From: an uncultured Desulfomonile sp.
Lineage (GTDB): Bacteria; Desulfobacterota; Desulfomonilia; Desulfomonilales; Desulfomonilaceae
DNA: 10,602 bases
Assembly: GCA_903920415.1 (NCBI GenBank)
Contig: CAIXMD010000530.1
Span: 1-10,602 of the forward strand
Direction of reading: 5' to 3'
Position numbers and translations under genes: made by a program. This document shows, one piece after another, positions 1 through 6,664 of the stretch. The notes under the pieces were generated by a model. The model worked only from the letters and a program-made list of their open reading frames with translations, had not been told where the DNA came from and made no database searches. Every line of letters begins with the position of its first letter. Position 1 is the first letter of the stretch.

Positions 1-1202
1 AAGCTGCGGAATCCGGTTGTAAGGTTATCCTGGTCGAAAGGCTGCCGTACCTGGGCGGCCGCGTAGCCAAGCTGAACAAATACTTTCCCAAGCTGTGTCC
101 TCCTACGTGCGGATTGGAAATTAACTTCAGAAGGATTCGAAGAAATTTCGACATTACCGTGTATACTCTTGCTTCCGTTGAAACCATTACAGGTACCCCA
201 GGCGCCTATACCGCTACGATCAATATTTCACCGAGATATGTTGAAGACCACTCTGCCACCAGCAAGTGCGTGGATAACTGTCCGATAGAGATCTCCAATG
301 AGTTCAATTACGGGATGGACAAAGTCAAGGCAGTCTATTTGCCCTACGAGATGGCCTATCCCATGAATCTCACGGCTGATGGGGAGGCCCTGAGAAAGGT
401 TCAGGGAAGCCCCGAATACAAGGTCTTTCTTGATTCCTGCACTGCCAAAGGAATCAGAATTGATCTGGATGCCAAGCCTCAAACCCTTGAAGTTAAAGTC
501 AACTCCATTATCTGGGCTACAGGGTGGAAACCCTACGATGCCTCAAAATTAGATGCCCTCGGCTTCGGGACCTGCTCCAATGTCATCACAAACGTAATGA
601 TGGAAAGACTCGCTTCCGTAAGTGGGCCTACCAAGGGACACATAGTACGTCCCTCGGACGGCAAGAAAGTGAACAACCTTGCTTTTGTGCAATGCGCGGG
701 TTCCAGAGACCGGAATCATCTGCCCTACTGTTCTTCAATTTGCTGTTTGGCTTCCCTCAAACAGGCCACCTATCTACGAGACTACAATCCCGAGGCGCAA
801 GCCCACATATTCTATATTGATTTGAGGGCTTATGGGCGTTTCGAGTTCTTTTTCGATAGAGTGAGAAAAGACGATAAAATCCTTCTTACCAAAGGTAAGA
901 TCGTGAACATCACTGAGGACCCGGTCACGAAGGACGTGATATTAGAGGGAGAGGATATTCTCTCAGGAAACAAAATTCGTCGTGCCTTTGACATGGCCGT
1001 CCTGGCCGTCGGTATGCAGCCCAATACCCTCGAAGAGAGGGTTCCGGGACCGGGTGTCAGCTACGACGAGTTCGGGTTCATGGTCTCCGAAGACGGGATA
1101 CATGCTGCCGGCGTGTCTAAGAGACCGATGGATGTGGGCACTTGCTTGCAAGACGCTACCGGGGCTGCTTTAAAAGCCCTTCAGGATACGGTGGGGAGGT
1201 AA
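1..1202 (+). CDS. qmoA: QmoA, quinone-interacting membrane-bound oxidoreductase subunit A (5'-truncated by window edge)
   Basis: QmoA is an HdrA-like FAD/iron-sulfur subunit of the Qmo complex, on the cytoplasmic face of the membrane, and takes part in electron transfer to APS reductase in sulfate respiration. The frame is open from base 3, so the TTG at 114 is an internal Leu codon and not the start. The 399 codons present begin just after the missing GxGxxG motif; roughly 20 residues are lost. Numbering from base 3, I see the FAD-domain stretch ending YLGGRV, the CPPTCG motif (Cys32, Cys36), and an HdrA-type cluster site Cys231, Cys243, Cys247, Cys248 (CAGSR ... YCSSICC). A ferredoxin-like site keeps only two cysteines (codons at 267 and 279). 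The C-terminal part has the second FAD-binding segment and the 'DATGAALKAL' helix shared with QmoB. The stop lies 4 bases before qmoB. Identification is secure; the partner aprBA is expected upstream. Confidence 0.95.
   Translation, partial: AAESGCKVILVERLPYLGGRVAKLNKYFPKLCPPTCGLEINFRRIRRNFDITVYTLASVETITGTPGAYTATINISPRYVEDHSATSKCVDNCPIEISNEFNYGMDKVKAVYLPYEMAYPMNLTADGEALRKVQGSPEYKVFLDSCTAKGIRIDLDAKPQTLEVKVNSIIWATGWKPYDASKLDALGFGTCSNVITNVMMERLASVSGPTKGHIVRPSDGKKVNNLAFVQCAGSRDRNHLPYCSSICCLASLKQATYLRDYNPEAQAHIFYIDLRAYGRFEFFFDRVRKDDKILLTKGKIVNITEDPVTKDVILEGEDILSGNKIRRAFDMAVLAVGMQPNTLEERVPGPGVSYDEFGFMVSEDGIHAAGVSKRPMDVGTCLQDATGAALKALQDTVGR
1193..1199 (+). promoter_or_regulatory. Shine-Dalgarno site of qmoB
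   Basis: GGGGAGG ends 7 bases before the ATG at 1207 and overlaps the last codons of qmoA. It fixes the qmoB start and supports tight translational coupling of qmoA and qmoB. Confidence 0.8.
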
Positions 1203-1206
1203 GTCC

Positions 1207-3495
1207 ATGGACCACAAGATAGGAGTTTACATCGATACAGGCTATGGTATCGGCGAAGCCCTCGACATCGAAGCCCTTATCGCCGTGGCCACGGACGAGT
1301 TCAACGTGGCGATCTGCAAGGCTGAGCCATACTGGAGCGATTCGGACAAGCTCGCTGTGATAAAAAACGACATAGCGACCGAAGGGCTCACTGCGGTTAT
1401 ACTCGCTGGGCCATCTCCTCGTGTTTTTCAGCAGGAATTTACATTCGACGGCGTGATAACCGAGAGGATTAATCTGCGGGAGCATGTGGTCTGGTCACAT
1501 CCTGCCAACGATGAGGATACCCAGATGCTGGCCCAGGATTACATTCGTATGGGCATAACCAAGACCACCAAGTACGAGAACAGGCCGCCGTTCATGGAAC
1601 CAGTGGATAAGTCCATTCTGGTCATCGGGGGAGGCATGACCGGCATGACCGCGGCCATTGAGGCCGCAAGGGCAGGATATCAGGTCTACCTCGTTGAAAA
1701 AGAGACTCAGCTCGGAGGATGGGCTAACCGTTTCCATAAAGTTTTCACAGGAAAGCCTCCTTACGATGAGATAGTAGATTCGCCGATACATGAGAAAATC
1801 AAGGCGATAAATGCGAGTGACAAGATCAAGGTGTTCACCGGCCACAGGATATATAGCATATCTGGAGCCCCGGGCATGTTTGACGCAGTCATTAGACCCG
1901 ATGGACCTTGGATAGAGAGACTGGTCAAAGAGCAGAACGAATGGCTGGCAGCTAAGAAGGCGAGAGAATCCCAGGACAAGAGCGAGCCCGAACCTGCCAA
2001 ATCCTCTCAGGAAGAAACAGCGGCAGTTCCCGAGGAAACACCTGAGTCTCCTGATTTTCCTCATGAGGAGGTCCGAGTAGGTGCAGTGGTGTTGGCTGCT
2101 GGATGGCGACCCCAGGATCCTTCCACCTATGCGGACTTGGGATACGGCAAGTACCCGGATGTGATAACGAATGTCCAGATGGAAGAGCTTGCGGCTAAAG
2201 GCAGGCTTACGAGACCCTCCGATGGCAAGGAAGTGACCTCCATAGCCTTTGTGGAATGCGTGGATGAGAATACTGAGCATCCTCTGCTGTATTCCTCAGC
2301 GGTGGGGTGCCTCGTAGCGCTGAAGCAGGCTCAATATCTTCGTAAGGCTAATCCCGATGGTAGAGCGTATATTTTTTATGAAAACATGAGAGCGCCGGGC
2401 CAGTATGAAAAATTTTACCAGACCATGCAAGATGATCCGGGGGTCTTTCTTTCCAAGGGGACTCCAGTGACCGTGTCCAACGGTTCCTCCGGTTTGAGTG
2501 TGGTGATGAAGGACACGCTCCTGGGTGAGAAGCTGAGGGTCGATGTGGACGTGGTAGTCCTCTCCACTGGGATGGTACCTGCTACCGCTGATTCTGCAAT
2601 CGTTAATCTCAAATATCGACAAGGACCGTTCCTTCCCCAGAATCCTTACGGCTTCAACGACTCACACTTTATCTGCTTTCCCTATGAGACTCAGAGGACA
2701 GGCATCTACACTGCCGGTTGCGTCCGTCAGCCGATGGATTTCCAGAGCTGTGAGACTGACGCGACTGGGGCTGCTCTGAAGGCGATCCAGTGCGTTGAGT
2801 TGGTGGCTCAGGGCAAGGCAGTTCATCCGAGGGCCGGAGACGAGTCATTCCCGGAGATCTTTCTTACGCGCTGCACACAGTGTAAACGTTGCACGGAAGA
2901 ATGTCCTTTCGGAGCTTACGATGAGAAGCCTGACGGGACTCCTCTTCCCAAACCGACCCGTTGCCGGCGCTGCGCGATTTGCATGGGATCCTGTCCCGAG
3001 CGAATCATCTCCTTCAGGGACCACTCGGTAGACATGATCGGTTCGATGGTGAAATCCATCGATGTTCCCGACGAGGATGCTGAAAAACCGAGAGCAGTCG
3101 TATTCGTCTGTGAGAACGATGCCTTTCCGGCCATCGATATGGCCGGTATAAACAGGTTGCAGTATAGCCCGTTTGTGAGATTCATTTCGCTCAGATGCAT
3201 CGGTAACATCAACATGGTCTGGATAGCCGACGCTTTGTCCAAGGGCATTGATGGCATAATGTTAATCGGCTGCAAGTATGGAGACGATTATCAATGCCAC
3301 TTCATCAAAGGCAGCGAACTCGCGGACTACCGAATGGGCAAAATCTCCGAGACGTTACAGAGATTGGTCCTGGAGTCTGAACGCATTCGTTTCCATCAAT
3401 TGGCCATTGACGAGTATATGACCATCCCGAAATTGGTCGACGATTTCATGGAAAAGCTTGCTGAGTTTGATCCTAACCCGTACAAAGGTTTCTAA
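1207..3495 (+). CDS. qmoB: QmoB, quinone-interacting membrane-bound oxidoreductase subunit B
   Basis: QmoB is the large HdrA-like flavoprotein of the Qmo complex (762 aa) and carries electrons between the QmoC membrane module and APS reductase. Domains in order: an HdrA-like N-terminal domain (1-130) without the HdrA cysteines; a FAD domain with GGGMTG at 141-146; a charged, proline-rich insertion at about 242-287; the rest of the FAD domain; two intact 4Fe-4S ferredoxin motifs (Cys556, 559, 562, 566 and Cys586, 589, 592, 596); and a C-terminal MvhD-like domain with Cys635, Cys664, Cys689 and Cys697. The C-terminus ends PNPYKGF, as I recall from other QmoB proteins. The ATG follows a strong SD. 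The HdrA-type cysteine cluster near residues 350-380 is reduced (YSSAVGC), which I believe is normal for QmoB. The gene sits 4 bases after qmoA and 12 before qmoC, so it is an operon member. Confidence 0.95.
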   Translation: MDHKIGVYIDTGYGIGEALDIEALIAVATDEFNVAICKAEPYWSDSDKLAVIKNDIATEGLTAVILAGPSPRVFQQEFTFDGVITERINLREHVVWSHPANDEDTQMLAQDYIRMGITKTTKYENRPPFMEPVDKSILVIGGGMTGMTAAIEAARAGYQVYLVEKETQLGGWANRFHKVFTGKPPYDEIVDSPIHEKIKAINASDKIKVFTGHRIYSISGAPGMFDAVIRPDGPWIERLVKEQNEWLAAKKARESQDKSEPEPAKSSQEETAAVPEETPESPDFPHEEVRVGAVVLAAGWRPQDPSTYADLGYGKYPDVITNVQMEELAAKGRLTRPSDGKEVTSIAFVECVDENTEHPLLYSSAVGCLVALKQAQYLRKANPDGRAYIFYENMRAPGQYEKFYQTMQDDPGVFLSKGTPVTVSNGSSGLSVVMKDTLLGEKLRVDVDVVVLSTGMVPATADSAIVNLKYRQGPFLPQNPYGFNDSHFICFPYETQRTGIYTAGCVRQPMDFQSCETDATGAALKAIQCVELVAQGKAVHPRAGDESFPEIFLTRCTQCKRCTEECPFGAYDEKPDGTPLPKPTRCRRCAICMGSCPERIISFRDHSVDMIGSMVKSIDVPDEDAEKPRAVVFVCENDAFPAIDMAGINRLQYSPFVRFISLRCIGNINMVWIADALSKGIDGIMLIGCKYGDDYQCHFIKGSELADYRMGKISETLQRLVLESERIRFHQLAIDEYMTIPKLVDDFMEKLAEFDPNPYKGF
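1930..2067 (+). other. Charged Pro/Glu-rich linker inserted in the QmoB FAD domain
   Basis: Codons for residues about 242-287 encode a run rich in Glu, Lys, Pro, Ser and Ala with no hydrophobic core. It interrupts the Rossmann-type FAD region between 'DAVIRPDGPW' and 'VRVGAVVLAAGWRP'. It begins with a likely helix (NEWLAAKKARES) and continues as a disordered acidic stretch. The reading frame is continuous and the flanks are conserved, so this is a surface-loop expansion rather than an assembly fault. Confidence 0.7.
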
Positions 3496-3500
3496 GGAGG
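3494..3500 (+). promoter_or_regulatory. Shine-Dalgarno site of qmoC, overlapping the qmoB stop
   Basis: AAGGAGG includes the last two bases of the qmoB TAA stop and ends 7 bases before the qmoC ATG. It confirms the start and suggests that terminating ribosomes reinitiate on qmoC. Confidence 0.85.
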
Positions 3501-3507
3501 CTCAACC

Positions 3508-4701
3508 ATGGCGAAGGAATTGGTTGCTGAACCTGATCTTAAGTTTACCCAGGATATCATAGCTGCCGGTGCCGGTGATCTGAAAAAGTGTTATCAATGT
3601 GCAACATGCTCCGTGGCATGCCGCATTGCTCCGGATAATAATCCTTATCCACGAAAAGAAATGATCTGGGCCCAGTGGGGCCTGAAAGACAGGCTGCTTA
3701 ACGATCCTGATGTCTGGATGTGCCATCAGTGTAATGACTGTTCCATCCAGTGCCCGCGAGGAGCAAACCCAGGGGACGTTCTAAAGGCTGTCCGTAAAAT
3801 GGCAATCCAGGAGAATTCTTGGCCGTCATTCTTGGGAAAACTTGTGGGATCTCCTGCCCTTTTCGTACCGGCAATAGCTATACCTGTTGTCGTGGTTCTG
3901 CTGCTCGTGTTCGCGAATCAGGGTTTTAGCTTTCCACAACCGGTCAATTACGGTAAGTTCATAAATTACGTGTACATACAGGTAATTTTTACAGCAGCTT
4001 TGCTCTTTGCGGTCGTATCGATGGTTTTGAGTCTCAAGAAATTCTGGGCAAGCCTCGAAACCAATAATCTTGTCGGTGGTTCCGGAGAACGAAAGGCCTT
4101 CTTCCCGAGCTTGATCGAGGCTCTGAAGGAAATTCTGCCTCACACAACTTTCAAGGAGTGCCAGGCCAATAACATTAGATATACCTCGCACCTGTTAGTT
4201 TTCTGGGGCATGATAGGCCTATTAGTCACAACCACCATCGTGGCCTTCAATATCGATATTCTTCATATTGCTCCCCCTTCCCAGAACGGTCCCGGGACCC
4301 TGCCAATAAAGATACTGGGGAACGTTAGTGCTGTATCGTTTGTTTTGGGACTTGGGATAATGTTGATACGCAGACTCACCGCACCCGAACAAACTGGCGG
4401 GAGTTCATACTTTGACTGGTTCTTCATCTTCGTGATTTTCGGCACAGGGTCTACCGGTCTGCTCACCGAATTGATACGATACGCGGGCTCCCCGGGTGGC
4501 GCTTATGTACTCTATGCAGTCCATCTGATGTTCGTGTTGGCCCTGTTCCTGTACCTTCCGTTTTCCAAGTTCGCTCACCTTGGCTATCGGACCGTCGCGA
4601 TCACTTGGGGAAAGTCCTCAGGGCGGAATTTGAAGTTTCCTGTTCTACCCAACTTTGTGCCTGCCGCTGAACCGAAATTGGTGGAGGATGGCAAAGTTTA
4701 A
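3508..4701 (+). CDS. qmoC: QmoC, membrane cytochrome b / HdrC-like iron-sulfur subunit
   Basis: QmoC (397 aa) anchors the Qmo complex and exchanges electrons with menaquinone. The N-terminal cytoplasmic domain is HdrC-like, with two complete 4Fe-4S motifs: Cys28, 31, 34, 38 and Cys72, 75, 78, 82, the second followed by PRGANPGDVL. The C-terminal half is a NarI/HdrE-like cytochrome b domain with six predicted transmembrane helices at about 113-135, 153-174, 226-247, 268-289, 301-320 and 332-352. Histidines at 212, 228, 339 and 357 lie in or next to helices and are candidate b-heme ligands. The ATG has a strong SD overlapping the qmoB stop. A hairpin follows at 4714-4764, so it is probably the last gene of the operon. 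Having QmoC rather than separate HdrBC points to the Desulfobacterota form of the complex. Confidence 0.95.
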   Translation: MAKELVAEPDLKFTQDIIAAGAGDLKKCYQCATCSVACRIAPDNNPYPRKEMIWAQWGLKDRLLNDPDVWMCHQCNDCSIQCPRGANPGDVLKAVRKMAIQENSWPSFLGKLVGSPALFVPAIAIPVVVVLLLVFANQGFSFPQPVNYGKFINYVYIQVIFTAALLFAVVSMVLSLKKFWASLETNNLVGGSGERKAFFPSLIEALKEILPHTTFKECQANNIRYTSHLLVFWGMIGLLVTTTIVAFNIDILHIAPPSQNGPGTLPIKILGNVSAVSFVLGLGIMLIRRLTAPEQTGGSSYFDWFFIFVIFGTGSTGLLTELIRYAGSPGGAYVLYAVHLMFVLALFLYLPFSKFAHLGYRTVAITWGKSSGRNLKFPVLPNFVPAAEPKLVEDGKV

Positions 4702-4713
4702 GGTATATATGTC

Positions 4714-4764
4714 AAGGTTCCGGCCAGGATCCATAAAAAGTGTAATGCCCTCGGTCGGAACCTT
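4714..4764 (+). terminator. Probable terminator hairpin after qmoC, possibly bidirectional
   Basis: AAGGTTCCGGCC (4714-4725) pairs with GGTCGGAACCTT (4753-4764), a 12-bp stem with one G-U pair, and three more inner pairs (AGG with CCT) after a bulged C. The stem starts 12 bases after the qmoC stop. The loop is long (27 bases) and the T run is short (TTTT ending at 4766), so it is not a textbook intrinsic terminator. It lies between convergent genes and could serve both. On the - strand the following bases are not T-rich, so that direction is weaker. Confidence 0.6.
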
Positions 4765-4783
4765 TTGATGACTCGTATCGTTT

Positions 4784-5017
4784 TTAGCAAGAAATTCGGT
4801 GCTCAAATCGTTCCCACAGAACCAAAGCTATTTCATCTCCCACATCCGCCCAGTCCTGGTTTGATCTACTCAGATGTCCTGATATGTTGCTCGTCCACTT
4901 CGATTTATCCGAATCCATGAAGTAACGAAGAAAACTTCCGTATAATCCTTCATACATGTAAGGCGCGATCCTCTCCATTTCGCTGACCAATTTTTCGGCT
5001 TTTTCCGTCCTCTTCAT
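4784..5017 (-). CDS. Small hypothetical protein (77 aa), convergent with qmoABC
   Basis: I do not recognise this protein. It is 77 residues long, begins MKRTEKAEKLVSEMERI and ends WERFEHRISC. It has no signal peptide and no membrane segment. The N-terminal third looks helical and charged. The middle (about 26-55) is richer in Ser, Asn, Asp and aromatic residues, and an aliphatic stretch (DEIALVLWERF) lies near the C-terminus. The only Cys is the last residue. The case for a real gene is the very good SD (GGGGAGGAA, 8 bases from the ATG), the absence of a competing ORF on the other strand, and its own 290-base upstream region. The qmoC terminator hairpin lies 20 bases beyond its stop. A link to sulfate respiration is possible from position only. 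No function is assigned. Confidence 0.65.
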   Translation of the reverse strand: MKRTEKAEKLVSEMERIAPYMYEGLYGSFLRYFMDSDKSKWTSNISGHLSRSNQDWADVGDEIALVLWERFEHRISC

Positions 5018-5023
5018 TTATGA

Positions 5024-5032
5024 TTCCTCCCC
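5024..5032 (-). promoter_or_regulatory. Shine-Dalgarno site of the 77-aa orphan gene
   Basis: Read on the - strand the site is GGGGAGGAA, with the GGAGG core 8 bases upstream of the ATG at 5017. A match this good at the right distance is the main reason to accept the small gene. Confidence 0.7.
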
Positions 5033-5194
5033 TTCGAGACCAAGCTAGGTCTGACCAGGCAATCTCAATTAGTATCTATTAGGTTAGATGTGCGGCAAGC
5101 CAAAATGGTTTCTAAAAAAACAACACGCTAAATGGAGTTGTTATAAGTTTCGCTGGTCTGAACAAAACTCTTTTTAGCTCCAAACCTTTGTGGT

Positions 5195-5223
5195 TTGCAA
5201 CCAACTGCGTCACATGGTATGTT
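5195..5223 (+). promoter_or_regulatory. Candidate sigma-70 promoter for purB
   Basis: TTGCAA (5195-5200), a 17-base spacer, then TATGTT (5218-5223), each matching four of six consensus bases. A start a few bases downstream would give a leader of about 75 bases. The right arm of the CAAACC/GGTTTG hairpin overlaps the -35 element. This is inspection only, and chance matches of this quality are common in AT-rich DNA. Confidence 0.3.
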
Positions 5224-5295
5224 GATCCACGACCATCGCTATCATATATTGGGCGCCCAGTCCATCAACATGGCATAAATAATAATCACTGAACA

Positions 5296-5300
5296 AAGGA
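5296..5300 (+). promoter_or_regulatory. Shine-Dalgarno site that selects the TTG start of purB
   Basis: AAGGA ends 7 bases before the TTG at 5308. No ATG or GTG lies in frame close by, and the residues right after the TTG (IPRYTREQM) match the normal PurB N-terminus, so the TTG is the real initiation codon. Confidence 0.75.
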
Positions 5301-5307
5301 TATTACT

Positions 5308-6600
5308 TTGATTCCGCGTTACACCCGTGAGCAAATGGGGAAAATCTGGGAACCTTCCAATCGCTACCGCAAGTGGCTGGATATAGAATTGGCGGTTTGC
5401 GAGGCATGGACTGAACGAGGAGTAATCCCCATAGAGAGCATGGACCGAATTAGATCCCGTGCCAATTTCGATCTTCACCGCATTGACGAGATCGAAGAGA
5501 TTACCCGCCACGATGTAATTGCATTTACAACCTCCGTTGCAGAATTCGTCGGCGAGGATTCCCGGTTTATTCACCGGGGGCTGACCTCGTATGACGTAGT
5601 TGATACAGCTCTATCTCTTCTGCTCAAGGAGGCCGGCCAGATCATTCGTGAAGATTTGATCAATTTGTTAGCCGCGCTGAAAGACAGGGCCATGGAACAT
5701 CGCTATACACCTATGGTCGGCCGTTCACATGGGATTCATGCTGAACCTACTACTTTCGGCCTCAAGCTTGCTATTTATTACAGTGAGATGTCCAGGAACC
5801 TTACTCGGTGGGATGCTGCCCTAGAAACCATTTCTGTTGGAAAAATTTCGGGTGCGGTGGGAACTTTCGCTCATTTAGATCCGGTGATGGAAGAGACTAT
5901 CCTGGCAAAACTGGGTCTGAAACCTGCTCCAGCGTCCGACCAGGTGATTCAACGGGACCGGCACGCAGCCTACTTCACCACCCTTGCGTTGATTGCCTCC
6001 AGCCTGGAAAAAATAGCCGTCGAAATCAGACACCTTCAACGTTCGGAAGTCTCAGAAGTTGAGGAGTTCTTTCACACCGGACAAAAAGGGTCATCGGCCA
6101 TGCCGCACAAGAGAAATCCCGTGCTGACGGAAAACCTCAGCGGCCTTGCTCGAGTGATGAGAGGTCATGCAGTAGCTGCCATGGAGAATATCCCTTTATG
6201 GCACGAGCGGGACATATCACATTCATCAGTCGAGAGAATTATTGCCCCGGACGCCACTATACTTGCAGACTTCATGCTATGCCGCATGATCTCGGTGGTC
6301 AGGAACATGAGAGTTTTTAAGGATAAGATGCTTGCTAACCTTATGATGAGCCGTGGGCTTATCTTTTCCGAATCCATCCTGATCAAGCTGGTGGACCATG
6401 GCCTTACCAGGGAGCATGCGTATTCGCTTGTCCAGAGGAACGCAATGAAGGCATGGGAAAAAGGAGAGGAGTTTAAGAAAGTGCTATTGGAGGATCCTGT
6501 AATATTAGAACATCTCACCGTTGAGCAGTTGGAATCGGCTTTCGACATCGACCATGCTCTCCGGTGGACCGATTCAATTTTTGAAAGAGTATTTTCATAA
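5308..6600 (+). CDS. purB: Adenylosuccinate lyase
   Basis: PurB is a cytoplasmic homotetrameric enzyme of the fumarase/aspartase superfamily. It releases fumarate twice in purine synthesis: from SAICAR to give AICAR, and from adenylosuccinate to give AMP. At 430 aa it has the length of the compact bacterial form. The residues align without gaps to the Bacillus subtilis numbering as I remember it: His68 (ITRHDVIAF), His89 (HRGLTS), His141 (GRSHGIH), the flexible signature loop GSSAMPHKRNP at 261-271 with Ser262/263 and Lys268, and Glu275. The substrate-site segment reads LTSYDVVDTA, with Tyr where I usually see Ser or Thr. The start is TTG at 5308 with an SD 7 bases away. The gene appears monocistronic. 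It has no obvious functional tie to qmoABC, and no purine-gene neighbours are visible. Confidence 0.95.
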   Translation: MIPRYTREQMGKIWEPSNRYRKWLDIELAVCEAWTERGVIPIESMDRIRSRANFDLHRIDEIEEITRHDVIAFTTSVAEFVGEDSRFIHRGLTSYDVVDTALSLLLKEAGQIIREDLINLLAALKDRAMEHRYTPMVGRSHGIHAEPTTFGLKLAIYYSEMSRNLTRWDAALETISVGKISGAVGTFAHLDPVMEETILAKLGLKPAPASDQVIQRDRHAAYFTTLALIASSLEKIAVEIRHLQRSEVSEVEEFFHTGQKGSSAMPHKRNPVLTENLSGLARVMRGHAVAAMENIPLWHERDISHSSVERIIAPDATILADFMLCRMISVVRNMRVFKDKMLANLMMSRGLIFSESILIKLVDHGLTREHAYSLVQRNAMKAWEKGEEFKKVLLEDPVILEHLTVEQLESAFDIDHALRWTDSIFERVFS

Positions 6601-6664
6601 ATTTATCAGTGCGTTGCTTTCTTAACCTAACCTAAATTGCTTGACTTTTTGCGCAACTGCTTGT

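Larger units (their letters stand above)
5018..5307. other. Divergent intergenic region between the 77-aa gene and purB
   Basis: This AT-richer 290-base stretch must hold the promoters of the - strand orphan and of purB. I see a promoter-like pair for purB (listed separately), a six-bp hairpin CAAACC/GGTTTG at 5181-5197 with a five-base loop, and a five-bp hairpin AGACC/GGTCT at 5037-5052 in the leader of the - strand gene. I found no convincing riboswitch or purine-box structure and no RNA gene. Confidence 0.5.

Noticed and set aside
114..1202. A 362-residue QmoA starting at TTG 114.
   Set aside because: The frame is open and conserved from base 3 (KLCPPTCG precedes this codon), so the TTG is an internal Leu and the gene is cut by the window edge.
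1231..1420. Absence of the HdrA-type N-terminal cysteines in QmoB (DTGYG where HdrA has a CxxCG-like motif).
   Set aside because: From memory, Desulfovibrio QmoB also lacks these cysteines (FDESSGIG at the same place), so it is a family trait and not a novelty here.
1495..2280. Long 261-residue open frame on the - strand inside qmoB.
   Set aside because: It lies fully antisense to a conserved gene, has low-complexity Arg/Leu/Ser content and no recognisable motif. It is a shadow.
5037..5052. AGACC/GGTCT hairpin in the leader of the 77-aa gene as a riboswitch or attenuator.
   Set aside because: The stem is only five base pairs with no T run or conserved aptamer element; chance pairing is expected at this length.
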